A stretch of DNA of 64,000 nucleotides from the NCBI RefSeq assembly GCF_001722335.1, contig NZ_MIHA01000003.1:333094-397093 (forward strand), in the 5' to 3' direction. Below, one piece after another: positions 1 through 8,132 of this stretch (the first letter of the stretch is position 1; the number at the start of each line of letters is the position of its first letter). A model generated the notes under the pieces. The model searched no databases. It saw only the letters and a program-made list of their open reading frames with translations, and was not told the DNA's origin. The DNA is from Mycolicibacterium flavescens (GTDB lineage Bacteria > Actinomycetota > Actinomycetes > Mycobacteriales > Mycobacteriaceae). Both the position numbers and the translations under genes were made by a program.

Positions 1-158
1 ATGAAGGCGGGTTCGGGAGGGCAGATAGGCGCGTCACATCAGTTACACGCGGTCGGCTTTCATCCTTTGCCGACTCTTCGGATTGGCCACTCCCGAACCC
101 GTCGTGCGATCGATCGTACGCCCGTGATCGAGAACACACCAGACCGAATTTTCCCGGC
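1..158. other. Left edge, no gene recognised
   Basis: No plausible gene ends or begins here. The forward open frame through this stretch lacks mycobacterial protein character. A short cgatcgatcg palindrome lies near 110. No tRNA-like cloverleaf was seen. Confidence 0.4.
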
Positions 159-1082
159 TCATTCGTCCTGGGCTCGCAGCAGCGCCCGGGTGCGGGCCTG
201 AGCCTCCGGGTCGGTGTCGAAAACGCTGGCCACGAACTCGTCGACCCCACTGTCGCGCAGCTCCGCGAGCCGCTGCGCGACCGTGTTCTCGTCGCCGATG
301 ATCGCGGCGTCCTCGGGTCCGGCGAACCCCTCGCGATCGAGCATCGCCCGGTAGGACGGCAGCGTGCCGTAGACCCCGAAACCCTCGGCCGCTTGTTTGC
401 GGGCGCCGTCCACATCGTCGGTCACGCTGACCGGCAGCGACGCCGCCACGCGCACGTCGTCGGCGCCGTGGCCCGCCTCGACCGCGGCGTCGCGCAGCAC
501 CGGCACGATGTGGCCGGCCAGCGTCTTGGGGCCGGTCATCCACGTCAGCGTGCCCCTCGTGCGGCGCCCGGCCAGCCGCAGCATCTGCGGTCCGAGCGCC
601 GCCAGGTAGACCTCCGGTGCCGGCGCGGGGACCTGCAGCGATCCGCGGGCGGTCCAGAATTCGCCCGCCGCGTCCGCGGGCTGACCGGCCAGCAGCGGCT
701 GTAGGGCGTCGAGGTACTCGCGCATCTGGCGCACCGGCCGGTCCCACGGAACGCCCCACACTCCCTGGGTGACCACGCGGTGGCTCATGCCGATGCCGAG
801 CGCGAACCGCCCGCCGCTGATGAGGTTGAGCGTCAGGGCGCGCTGCGCCAGCTGCCACGGGTGCTGGGCCTGGATTGGGATCACGCCCGAGCCGATCTCG
901 AGCCCGTCGACTTCGCGGAACGCGATCGCGAGCATCGTCGGCAGGTCGGCGTCGAACGGCAGTTGGGCCAGCCACACTCGGCGGAAACCCTCGTCGCGCA
1001 GGGTCGCGAGTTTCTCGACCAGCGTGTCGACCGGCGACGGCTCGCTGGGATTCAGTCCGACGATGCTCAGGCTCGTTTGCAT
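159..1082 (-). CDS. LLM-class (F420-dependent type) oxidoreductase
   Basis: This is a 307-residue luciferase-like monooxygenase-fold protein. In mycobacteria this class usually uses coenzyme F420 or FMN for hydride transfer; the substrate cannot be told. A TIM-barrel LLM pattern is visible, including SGGRFALGIG at about residues 89-98, the usual cofactor-proximal stretch, followed by the QGVWGVPW and REYLDAL segments typical of the family. I chose the ATG at 1082 (MQTSLSIVGL). An in-frame ATG at 1100 would overlap the start of the divergent transporter gene by 2 bp, and longer forms add low-complexity sequence. It is transcribed away from the TDT carrier, so the two share a very short promoter region. 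The family is clear; the role is unknown. Confidence 0.85.
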   Translation of the reverse strand: MQTSLSIVGLNPSEPSPVDTLVEKLATLRDEGFRRVWLAQLPFDADLPTMLAIAFREVDGLEIGSGVIPIQAQHPWQLAQRALTLNLISGGRFALGIGMSHRVVTQGVWGVPWDRPVRQMREYLDALQPLLAGQPADAAGEFWTARGSLQVPAPAPEVYLAALGPQMLRLAGRRTRGTLTWMTGPKTLAGHIVPVLRDAAVEAGHGADDVRVAASLPVSVTDDVDGARKQAAEGFGVYGTLPSYRAMLDREGFAGPEDAAIIGDENTVAQRLAELRDSGVDEFVASVFDTDPEAQARTRALLRAQDE

Positions 1083-1098
1083 GCTTACATACTGATCC

Positions 1099-2247
1099 AT
1101 GGCCACCGACGCCGCTTCGACCGAGCTCGCCCGGCTGCAGCATCTGGGTCCGAACTGGTTCGCGTCGGTGATGGGCACCGGCATCGTCGCGACGGCCGGC
1201 GCCACACTACCGGTGAATGTGCCTGGCCTGCATGTCTTTTCGCGGGTGGTCTGGGTGTTCGCGGCCGTGCTGCTGGTGGTGCTCGCCGTCGCGGTGGGCG
1301 CGCAGCGGATCCGTCATCCGGTGGCGGCGCGCGGGTACGTGCGCAACCCGCAGATGACCCATTTCTACGGTGCCGCGCCGATGGCGCTGCTGACCGTCGC
1401 CTCGGGGTCACTGCTGCTGGGCAAGGACCTGCTCGGTGAGCGGGTGGCCGTGGACCTGGCGTGGGTACTGTGGACCGCAGGCACGATCGGCGGGCTGTTC
1501 ACCGCGGCCACCATCCCGTTCCTGATGTTCACCCAACTGCACGTCGAACCCGACGCCGCGTTCGGCGGCTGGCTGATGCCGGTGGTGCCGCCGATGGTGT
1601 CGGCCGCCTCCGGTGCGCTGCTGATCCCGCACATGGCGCCGGGAACCGGCCGCGCCACGATGCTCTACGGCTGTTACGCGATGTTCGGGCTGTCGCTGAT
1701 CGCCGCGCTGATCATCATCACGATGATCTGGAGCAGGCTCGCGCTGTACGGCACGTCGGGCACCGCGCGGGTGCCGACGCTGTGGATCGTGCTCGGACCG
1801 CTCGGGCAGGGCATCACCGCAGCGGGCCTTCTCGGTGCGCAGGCCGCGCTCGCCGTCCCAGCCGAACTGGCCGCGGCGATGAACGTGTTCGCGGTGCTGT
1901 TCGGGGTTCCGGTGTGGGGTTTCGCGGTGCTGTGGATCGTGCTGGCCACGCAGTTGACCGTGCGCACGATGCGCCGCGGGATGCCGTTCGCGCTGACGTG
2001 GTGGAGCCTGACGTTCCCGGTCGGCACGTTCGTCACGGGCACGACGCAGTTGGCCAAGCACACCGGGCTGCCGGCGTTCGCGGTCGCCGCGGCGATCGCC
2101 TACGTCGGGCTGCTCGGCACCTGGGCGTTGGTGGCGGTGCGCACCGCGCGCCACAGCGTCGGCGGCGCGTTGTTCGTCGCGCCGGGGTCCGATCCGATCA
2201 AGGCGAGAAAGGATCCGCCGCCCGGTCTTGAAAACGTGGGATCCTGA
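1099..2247 (+). CDS. TDT family (TehA/Mae1/SLAC1-like) membrane transporter
   Basis: This 382-residue integral membrane protein has about ten hydrophobic segments. The N-terminal motif PNWFASVMGTGIVA (about residues 18-31) is the signature of the tellurite-resistance/dicarboxylate transporter family (TehA, Mae1, SLAC1). Members are anion channels or C4-dicarboxylate and sulfite carriers in the inner membrane. The substrate cannot be read from sequence. The start ATG at 1099 is the only good choice, because the divergent monooxygenase begins just to the left. The C terminus (ARKDPPPGLENVGS) is a short cytosolic tail. The gene converges on fadA2, with a 122-bp gap holding a strong hairpin (see the ncRNA entry). 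Confidence 0.85.
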   Translation: MATDAASTELARLQHLGPNWFASVMGTGIVATAGATLPVNVPGLHVFSRVVWVFAAVLLVVLAVAVGAQRIRHPVAARGYVRNPQMTHFYGAAPMALLTVASGSLLLGKDLLGERVAVDLAWVLWTAGTIGGLFTAATIPFLMFTQLHVEPDAAFGGWLMPVVPPMVSAASGALLIPHMAPGTGRATMLYGCYAMFGLSLIAALIIITMIWSRLALYGTSGTARVPTLWIVLGPLGQGITAAGLLGAQAALAVPAELAAAMNVFAVLFGVPVWGFAVLWIVLATQLTVRTMRRGMPFALTWWSLTFPVGTFVTGTTQLAKHTGLPAFAVAAAIAYVGLLGTWALVAVRTARHSVGGALFVAPGSDPIKARKDPPPGLENVGS

Positions 2248-2310
2248 AACGTAAAGAGCCCCGCACTGCCGCCGGGTCGGGGGGTCAGACGGCAGTACGG
2301 AGCTACCCGG
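2245..2310 (-). ncRNA. F6-like small RNA candidate downstream of fadA2
   Basis: On the minus strand, CCGTACTGCCG (2300-2290) pairs with CGGCAGTGCGG (2271-2261) in an 11-bp stem with one G-U pair. The loop is C-rich and contains a run of six C. A GGGTA box lies at 2308-2304, at -10 distance from the hairpin. In M. tuberculosis the SigF-dependent sRNA F6 lies directly downstream of fadA2 and has C-rich loops, so position and structure agree. I found no clear SigF -35 element. The 3' end is not defined. The alternative is a terminator hairpin shared by the two convergent genes. Confidence 0.5.
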
Positions 2311-2369
2311 TCTATCGACACCCCCGCCGCGGGCGTTACAAGCCCCGGCACAAATTTTTTGCGGGACCG

Positions 2370-3668
2370 TCAGGCCTCGAGGATCGCGGCGACGCCCTGC
2401 CCGCCGGCCGCGCAGATCGAGATCAGCCCCCGCACCGGCTGACCGGTCTCCTTCTTCTTCTCGGCCAGCTGCTTGGCCAGCTGCGCGACGATCCGGCCGC
2501 CGGTCGCGGCGAACGGGTGCCCGGCCGCCAGCGACGAGCCGTTGACGTTGAGCTTGGACCGGTCGATCGCGCCGAGCGCCTTGTCCAGGCCGAGGCGTTC
2601 CTTGCAGTACTCCTCGGACTCCCATGCCTGCAGGTGGGCGAGCACCACCGACGCGAACGCCTCGTGGATCTCGTAGAAGTCGAAGTCCTGCAGGCTCAGC
2701 CCGTTGCGGGCCAGCAGGCGCGGCACCGCGTACGTCGGCGCCATCAGCAGGCCGTCGCGGCCGTTGACGTAGTCGACCGCGGCGGTCTCGGCGTCGACGA
2801 AGTAGGCCAACGGTTCGATGCCGTGCGCCGACGCCCACTCCTCGGACGCCAGCAGCGACACCGACGCGCCGTCGGTCAGCGGGGTGGAGTTGCCCGCCGT
2901 CATGGTCGCGTCGCCGTTGCGCACGCCGAACACCGGCTTGAGCTTGGCGAGCTTCTCCGGTGACGAGTCGGCGCGCAGGTTGTTGTCGCGGTACACCCCG
3001 AGGAACGGGGTGACCAGGTCGTCGAAGAACCCGCGGTCGTAGGCGGCGCTCATGTTGCGGTGGCTGGCGGCGGCCAGTTCGTCCTGGTCGACGCGCTTGA
3101 TGCCCATCTCCTTGGCGGTGACGGCGGCGTGCTCGCCCATCGACATGCCGGTGCGGGGTTCGCTGTTGACCGGGATCTGCACGCCCAGCGACGCCGGCAG
3201 CTTGCCAACCAGCTTGAGCCGGTCGACGTTTGACTTCGCCCGGCGCAGCCCGAGCAGCGTGCGGCGCAGGTCGTCGCCCAGCGCGATCGGCGCGTCGGAG
3301 GCGGTGTCGACGCCGCCGGCCGCCGCGACCTCGTAGCGTCCCGCGGCGATCCCGTCGGCCGCCGCGATCGTGGCCTGCAGGCCGGTGCCGCACGCCTGCT
3401 GGATGTCGAAGGCCGGGGTGTACGACGACAGCGCGCTGCCGAGTACGCACTCGCGGATCAGGTTGAAGTCGCGGCTGTGCTTGAGCACCGCACCGCCGAT
3501 CACCGCGCCCAGCGTCTCGCCTGCCAGGTTGTAGCGGTCGACCAGACCGGCCAGCGCGGCGGTGAACATGTCCTGGTTGGACGCGTTGGCGTAGGCGCCG
3601 TCGGAGCGGGCGAACGGAATTCTGTTACCACCGAGAATCGCGACGCGTCGCTGGGTATCACTAGCCAT
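2370..3668 (-). CDS. fadA2: Thiolase FadA2 (acetyl-CoA acyltransferase)
   Basis: This is a full-length thiolase of 432 residues, catalysing thiolytic cleavage or condensation of 3-ketoacyl-CoA in the cytosol. The nucleophile is C93 in QQACGTGLQAT. The HEAFASVV segment, H384 in GHPFAATGG and the general-base C419 in CAAGGQG complete the catalytic set. The start is the ATG at 3668 (MASDTQRR); longer in-frame forms add basic sequence that runs into the divergent promoter. It is divergent from fabG4, with 46 bp between the starts containing a perfect palindrome. In M. tuberculosis the orthologue Rv0243 sits beside fabG4 in the same way, but the fadE5 partner expected on its other side is absent here and replaced by the TDT carrier. 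Confidence 0.93.
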   Translation of the reverse strand: MASDTQRRVAILGGNRIPFARSDGAYANASNQDMFTAALAGLVDRYNLAGETLGAVIGGAVLKHSRDFNLIRECVLGSALSSYTPAFDIQQACGTGLQATIAAADGIAAGRYEVAAAGGVDTASDAPIALGDDLRRTLLGLRRAKSNVDRLKLVGKLPASLGVQIPVNSEPRTGMSMGEHAAVTAKEMGIKRVDQDELAAASHRNMSAAYDRGFFDDLVTPFLGVYRDNNLRADSSPEKLAKLKPVFGVRNGDATMTAGNSTPLTDGASVSLLASEEWASAHGIEPLAYFVDAETAAVDYVNGRDGLLMAPTYAVPRLLARNGLSLQDFDFYEIHEAFASVVLAHLQAWESEEYCKERLGLDKALGAIDRSKLNVNGSSLAAGHPFAATGGRIVAQLAKQLAEKKKETGQPVRGLISICAAGGQGVAAILEA

Positions 3669-3690
3669 GAACCCCATAGTACCCACCCTT

Positions 3691-3706
3691 CTTACTCTGG
3701 AGTAAG
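3691..3706. promoter_or_regulatory. Perfect palindrome between fadA2 and fabG4
   Basis: CTTACTC-TG-GAGTAAG is a perfect 7-bp inverted repeat with a 2-bp centre. It lies 22 bp from the fadA2 start and 8 bp from the fabG4 start, so a bound dimer could control both. Its size fits a TetR-type operator, and a TetR gene lies 2.2 kb away at 5954-6601. Confidence 0.6.
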
Positions 3707-3714
3707 TTCGTCTC

Positions 3715-5067
3715 ATGGCTTCCGATCTGTACTCGCAACTCGTTCACTCGGCGCCCGGATCGTTCCTCGCCAAGCAGCTGGGCATCCCGCAGCCCGAGAC
3801 CCTGCGGCGCTACAAGCCCGGCGACCAGCCGCTGGCCGGCACGCTGCTCATCGGCGGTGAAGGCCGGCTCGTCGAACCGCTGCGCGCCGCGCTGGCCGAG
3901 GACTACGACGTCGTCTCCGACAACCTCGGCGGCCGGTGGGCCGACTCGTTCGGCGGGCTGGTGTACGACGCCACCGGCATCACCGGGCCGGCCGGGCTCA
4001 AGGGCCTCTACAAGTTCTTCACCCCGCTGCTGCGCAACCTCGGGCCGTCCGGGCGCATCGTCGTCATCGGTACGACGCCGGAGGAGGCCGGCAGCGGGCA
4101 CGAGCGGATCGCGCAGCGCGCGCTGGAGGGCTTCACCCGCTCGCTGGGCAAGGAGATGCGCCGCGGCGCGACGGTGAACCTGGTGTACGTCTCACCCGAC
4201 GCGAAGCCGGCCGCGACGGGGCTGGAGTCGACGATGCGGTTCCTGCTGTCGGGCAAGTCGGCCTACGTCGACGGGCAGGTGTTCCGGATCGGCGCGGACG
4301 ACGCGTCCCCGCCCGCGGATTGGGACCGGCCGCTCGACGGCAAGGTCGCGATCGTGACCGGCGCCGCCCGCGGTATCGGCGCGACGATCGCCGAGGTGTT
4401 CAGCCGCGACGGCGCCAAGGTGATCTGCATCGACGTCGAGGGGGCGCAGGAGGCGCTCGGCGTGACCGCCACCAAGGTCGGCGGGACCGCACTGGCCCTG
4501 GACGTGACCGCCGACGACGCCGTCGACCGCATCACCGAGCACGTGCGGGAGCACTACGACGGTCGCGTCGACATCCTGGTCAACAACGCGGGCATCACCC
4601 GCGACAAGCTGCTCGCCAACATGGACGAGGGCCGCTGGGACTCCGTCGTCGCGGTGAATCTCGTTGCCCCGCTTGCGCTTGCCGAAGGACTGGTGAACAA
4701 CGGCGTGCTGGGCGAGGGCGGCCGGGTGGTCGGGCTGTCGTCGATGGCCGGTATCGCGGGCAACCGCGGGCAGACCAACTACGCGGCGACCAAGGCCGGC
4801 ATGATCGGGCTGACCGACACGCTGTCGGAGGCGTACGCGGACAAGGGCATCACGGTCAACGCGGTGGCGCCCGGCTTCATCGAGACCAAGATGACCGAGG
4901 CGATCCCGCTGGCCACCCGCGAGGTCGGGCGGCGGCTGAACTCGCTGTACCAGGGCGGTAAGCCGGTCGACGTCGCCGAGACCATCGCGTACTTCGCCAG
5001 CCCGGCGTCGAACGCGGTCACCGGCAACACGGTGCGGGTCTGCGGCCAGGCGTGGCTGGGGGCGTGA
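3715..5067 (+). CDS. fabG4: High-molecular-weight 3-oxoacyl reductase FabG4
   Basis: This 450-residue protein matches the long HMwFabG type. It has an N-terminal flavodoxin-like domain (about 1-200) and a C-terminal short-chain dehydrogenase domain. The latter shows TGAARGIG (215-222), NNAG (290-293), S343 and the Y356-x3-K360 catalytic pair. In M. tuberculosis FabG4 (Rv0242c) is an NADH-dependent 3-ketoacyl-CoA reductase. The family therefore reduces 3-oxoacyl thioesters, with a preference for CoA chains. ATG at 3715 gives the expected MASDLYSQ start. The next gene, htdX, starts 1 bp after the stop, so the reductase and dehydratase are translated together and form consecutive steps with the divergent thiolase FadA2. 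Confidence 0.95.
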   Translation: MASDLYSQLVHSAPGSFLAKQLGIPQPETLRRYKPGDQPLAGTLLIGGEGRLVEPLRAALAEDYDVVSDNLGGRWADSFGGLVYDATGITGPAGLKGLYKFFTPLLRNLGPSGRIVVIGTTPEEAGSGHERIAQRALEGFTRSLGKEMRRGATVNLVYVSPDAKPAATGLESTMRFLLSGKSAYVDGQVFRIGADDASPPADWDRPLDGKVAIVTGAARGIGATIAEVFSRDGAKVICIDVEGAQEALGVTATKVGGTALALDVTADDAVDRITEHVREHYDGRVDILVNNAGITRDKLLANMDEGRWDSVVAVNLVAPLALAEGLVNNGVLGEGGRVVGLSSMAGIAGNRGQTNYAATKAGMIGLTDTLSEAYADKGITVNAVAPGFIETKMTEAIPLATREVGRRLNSLYQGGKPVDVAETIAYFASPASNAVTGNTVRVCGQAWLGA

Positions 5068-5068
5068 C

Positions 5069-5911
5069 GTGAGCCAACCTTCCGGCTTGATGAATCTCGC
5101 GCGCGCGGCGGCGGGTGCGCTGCCGTTCGTGCCGCGCGGTGAGACGCTGCCCGACCGCACGCTGACCGTCGACGAGTTGAGCATCGACCCGGCCAACGTC
5201 GCGGCGTACGCGGCGGTGACCGGTCTGCAGTTCGGTGACACGGTTCCGCTGACGTATCCGTTCGCGCTGACGTTCCCGACGCTGATGTCGTTGGTCACCG
5301 GGTTCGACTTCCCGTTCGCCGCAATGGGTTCGGTGCACATCGAGAACCACATCACCCAGCACCGGCCGATCGCGGTGACCGACACCGTCTCGGTGAAGGT
5401 GCGCGCCGAGAACCTCCGCGAGCACCGGCGCGGTCTGCTGGTCGACATCCTCACCGACGTCAACGTCGGCAACGAACTGGTCTGGCAGCAGGTGACGACG
5501 TTCCTGCACCAGCAGCGCACCAGCCTGTCCGACGAGCCCAAGCCGCCGCCGCAGAAGCAACCGAAGCTGGGCCCGCCGAACGCGGTGCTGCGCATCACGC
5601 CCGGCCAGATCCGGCACTACGCGTCGGTCGGCGGGGATCACAACCCGATCCACACCAACTCGGTGGCGGCCAAGCTGTTCGGCTTCCCGAGCGTGATCGC
5701 CCACGGAATGTTCAGCGCCGCAGCGGTTTTGGCGAACATCGAGGGGCAGCTGCCGAGCGCGGTGAAGTATTCGGTGAAGTTCGCCAAGCCGGTGGTGCTG
5801 CCCGCGAGCGCCGGCCTCTACGTCGACCGCGTCGCCGACGGCTGGGACCTGACGCTGCGGCACCTGAAGAAGGGCGACCCGCACCTGTTCGGCACGGTCC
5901 GCGCGCTGTAG
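5069..5911 (+). CDS. htdX: (R)-3-hydroxyacyl thioester dehydratase HtdX
   Basis: This is a 280-residue MaoC-like double-hotdog hydratase/dehydratase acting on 3-hydroxyacyl thioesters in the cytosol. The hydratase-2 motif GGDHNPIH (188-195) holds the catalytic D190 and H195 and is followed by IAHGMFS. The length equals M. tuberculosis HtdX (Rv0241c). The start is a GTG at 5069, one base after the fabG4 stop, which makes translational coupling very likely. With FabG4 it forms a reductase-dehydratase pair known from M. tuberculosis. Nothing is odd in the sequence. Confidence 0.93.
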   Translation: MSQPSGLMNLARAAAGALPFVPRGETLPDRTLTVDELSIDPANVAAYAAVTGLQFGDTVPLTYPFALTFPTLMSLVTGFDFPFAAMGSVHIENHITQHRPIAVTDTVSVKVRAENLREHRRGLLVDILTDVNVGNELVWQQVTTFLHQQRTSLSDEPKPPPQKQPKLGPPNAVLRITPGQIRHYASVGGDHNPIHTNSVAAKLFGFPSVIAHGMFSAAAVLANIEGQLPSAVKYSVKFAKPVVLPASAGLYVDRVADGWDLTLRHLKKGDPHLFGTVRAL

Positions 5912-5931
5912 GCGGGCACCTGATACCGGCC

Positions 5932-5985
5932 AGCAGACGCAAAGTGCCTCTATTCAGCCGCGAATCCGGTCACTTTGCGTCTGCT
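5932..5985. terminator. Intergenic dyad between htdX and the TetR gene
   Basis: The arms are AGCAGACGCAAAGTG (5932-5946) and CACTTTGCGTCTGCT (5971-5985), a perfect 15-bp inverted repeat with a 24-nt loop. The right arm lies inside the last codons of the convergent TetR gene. A related dyad with the same CAGACGC core and the same GCGTCTGCTCGGC flank occurs at 55365-55414. It is probably a bidirectional terminator of a repeated family. Confidence 0.6.
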
Positions 5986-6601
5986 CGGCGTGGAGTCCGT
6001 CGCCGTGTTCGGCCGGGGTGCCCTTGAGGCCGCGCCAGAACAGGTTGATCATCAGCTCGGCGGCCTCGTTGACGTCGGCGTCGCCGGTGGACACCCGGCT
6101 GGCCACCGCCTCGCCGGCGCCCACCAGCGCGACGGCCATCATGTCGAAGTCGGTGTCGGGCTCGGGATTACGCGTGCCTGAGCGCAGCAGCCTGCCGACC
6201 AGGTCGATGATCCGCTCGCGGCCCTCCCGCACCGTGTGCGCGAACGCCTGCGAGCTGGTGGCCTGACTGTAGAGCACCATCCACGACGCCCGGTTGGCGT
6301 CGATGTAGTTCAGGAACGCCAGAACCGCGGTGCGCAGCAGGTCTTTCGGGCTCTGCTTGAAGTCGATCCGGCTGCGCACGTCGTCGACGAACCGGCCGAG
6401 TTCACGGTCCAGGCACGCGGCGAACAGCTCCTCCTTGGAGCCGTAGTACAGATACAGCATCGGCTTGGAGATCTGCGCCTGCGCCGCGATCGCGTCCATC
6501 GACGTCTCGTGGTAGCCGTTGACAGAGAAGATCTGCACCGCTGCGTCCAGCATCTGCTGCTCACGCACGGCGCGCGGCAACCGCTTGGTCCCACCGGCCA
6601 T
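5954..6601 (-). CDS. TetR family transcriptional regulator (Rv0238-like)
   Basis: This 215-residue repressor has an N-terminal helix-turn-helix: AVQIFSVNGYHETSMDAIA, then ISKPMLYLYYGSKEELFAACL at about 40-60. The all-helical ligand domain behind it is variable. The ATG at 6601 is the natural start. Position matches Rv0238, between htdX and lpqI. The gene converges on htdX, sharing the dyad at 5932-5985, and runs in the same direction as lpqI upstream. Its target is unknown. The palindrome between fadA2 and fabG4 is the nearest operator-like site and makes this protein a natural candidate regulator of the thiolase-reductase-dehydratase set. Confidence 0.88.
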   Translation of the reverse strand: MAGGTKRLPRAVREQQMLDAAVQIFSVNGYHETSMDAIAAQAQISKPMLYLYYGSKEELFAACLDRELGRFVDDVRSRIDFKQSPKDLLRTAVLAFLNYIDANRASWMVLYSQATSSQAFAHTVREGRERIIDLVGRLLRSGTRNPEPDTDFDMMAVALVGAGEAVASRVSTGDADVNEAAELMINLFWRGLKGTPAEHGDGLHAEQTQSDRIRG

Positions 6602-6660
6602 CCCACCAGGGTAAGCATCGGGCGGTGGGTGGGAATCAGCAGTGCCGGTCCCGGCGCCCG

Positions 6661-7818
6661 TCAGCAGCGCGGGTTGGGGCCCTTCATCCCGGCCAGCCGC
6701 AGCACCGACTCGTCGACCTTGGACATCGACAGCTCACCGGCGTCGAGTGCCTCTTCCAGCCGGTCGAGCACCGCGGGCACCTCGGCCGTCGTCACCCAGA
6801 GCGCGGTGTCGGCGCCGGCCTGCAGCCCGCGCAGCGCCGCCTCGGCCACCCCGAACCGGTCCGAGATCGCCTGCATCGACGAGATGTCGTCGGTGAAGAC
6901 CGGGCCGTTGAACGGCGGGCCGCCGTAGTTGCCCGACCGCAGCAGCCCGTAGGCCGCCGGGCTCAGGCTGGCCGGATCGCTGCCGGTCAGGCCCGGCACC
7001 TGCATGTGCCCGACCATCACGCCGACCCGCCCCTGTGTCGTCAGGGTCCGGTACGGCACCAGGTCGGTCTGCTCCAGCTCGGCCAACGGCGGGCTGGTCA
7101 CGCTGCCGGTGTGCGAGTCGCCCGAACCGCGGCCGTGGCCGGGGAAGTGCTTGAGCACCGGCATCACCCCGGCGTCGCGCAGTCCCCGCGCGTACGCGCC
7201 GGCGAAGTCAGTGACCACCGTTGGGTCCGACCCGAACGACCGGTCCCCGATCACGGTGTCGTCGGGCGCATCGGTGACGTCGACGACCGGCGCGAAGTCG
7301 ATCGTGATACCCAGGTTGCGCATCGCCTGACCGCGCTGCAGCGCGATGTCGTAAACCTGCTCGGGCGTGCTGGATTGCGCGAGCACCCGCGGCGCCGGTT
7401 GGCTGCCGATCACCGACGACAGCCGTGACACCCGGCCGCCCTCCTCGTCGACGCTGACCGCCAGCGGCAGCGGGTTGGCCGACGCGGCGATCTCGGCGAG
7501 CGGACCTCCCAGCATCGACAGGTCGGTCCAGCTGCCGATCATGATGCCGCCGACGTGATGGTTGTCGACGACGGCGCGGGCGTCGGCCGCATCGGAGACC
7601 CCGACCATCAGCAGCTGCGCGAGCTTGTCGCGCTTCGACATCGCCGCCAGCAGCGCCGCACCGGTGCCGCACGCGGGCGCGGCCGGCGCCTCGGTGGCGG
7701 CCTTGGTGATCGGCGCCGACGACACCTCGACGGGCGGCGCGTCCTGGTCGGCGGGCGAACACGCCAGCAGAAGCCCGGCCACGGTCACCAGTGCGCAGAG
7801 TGCTCGGGTTCTCGCCAT
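6661..7818 (-). CDS. lpqI: Lipoprotein LpqI, beta-N-acetylglucosaminidase (GH3)
   Basis: This 385-residue lipoprotein starts with a signal peptide ending in LLLAC, with the acylated cysteine at residue 20. A glycoside hydrolase family 3 NagZ-type catalytic domain follows. The NagZ signature KHFPGHG (223-229) and D234-S-H236 are present; in NagZ enzymes the Asp-His dyad is the general acid, and the nucleophile is an Asp such as that in FTDDISSM. LpqI of M. tuberculosis removes GlcNAc from cell-wall muropeptides during recycling. The ATG at 7818 is chosen because it places the signal peptide at the N terminus. It is divergent from the small membrane protein gene at 7928. Confidence 0.93.
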   Translation of the reverse strand: MARTRALCALVTVAGLLLACSPADQDAPPVEVSSAPITKAATEAPAAPACGTGAALLAAMSKRDKLAQLLMVGVSDAADARAVVDNHHVGGIMIGSWTDLSMLGGPLAEIAASANPLPLAVSVDEEGGRVSRLSSVIGSQPAPRVLAQSSTPEQVYDIALQRGQAMRNLGITIDFAPVVDVTDAPDDTVIGDRSFGSDPTVVTDFAGAYARGLRDAGVMPVLKHFPGHGRGSGDSHTGSVTSPPLAELEQTDLVPYRTLTTQGRVGVMVGHMQVPGLTGSDPASLSPAAYGLLRSGNYGGPPFNGPVFTDDISSMQAISDRFGVAEAALRGLQAGADTALWVTTAEVPAVLDRLEEALDAGELSMSKVDESVLRLAGMKGPNPRC

Positions 7819-7927
7819 GGGCCTCGACACTAACCGCAGCACCCGCCCGGTTCTATCCCACGCCCGCATCCGCGTGGCGGAACCGTCGTTCATCAGCGCA
7901 CATACCGCGCGTGCTAGTTTTGCCGAC

Positions 7928-8101
7928 ATGGATCGGTTCCTCGTGCCTGCCGCGGCCAGCATTGTGGTCGGACTGCTGCTGGGCGCGGCGGCGATCTTCG
8001 GTGTGACGCTGATGGTGCAGCAGGACAACAGGCCTCCGCTGCAAGCGGGCGATCCGGCGTCGTCGGTGCTCAACAGGGTCGAGTACGGCGACCGAAGCTG
8101 A
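7928..8101 (+). CDS. Small membrane protein, Rv0236A-like (DUF2613)
   Basis: This 57-residue protein has one transmembrane helix (about residues 5-29) followed by a short polar tail rich in Asp, Pro and Arg (QAGDPASSVLNRVEYGDRS). Length, position upstream of aftD and composition match Rv0236A of M. tuberculosis, which is also 57 residues. ATG at 7928 follows a TAGTTT -10-like box at about 7915-7920, so the transcript may be nearly leaderless. The gap to aftD is 31 bp, suggesting an operon. Function unknown; it may be an accessory subunit of the arabinosyltransferase (inference). Confidence 0.85.
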   Translation: MDRFLVPAAASIVVGLLLGAAAIFGVTLMVQQDNRPPLQAGDPASSVLNRVEYGDRS

Positions 8102-8132
8102 TTCCCGGGCCGCCGCCATCGGTCCGTCTGAC

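Noticed and set aside
6601..6634. TCCCACC ... GGTGGGA inverted repeat upstream of the TetR gene
   Set aside because: Short G/C-only arms with a 20-nt loop are expected by chance in such GC-rich DNA.
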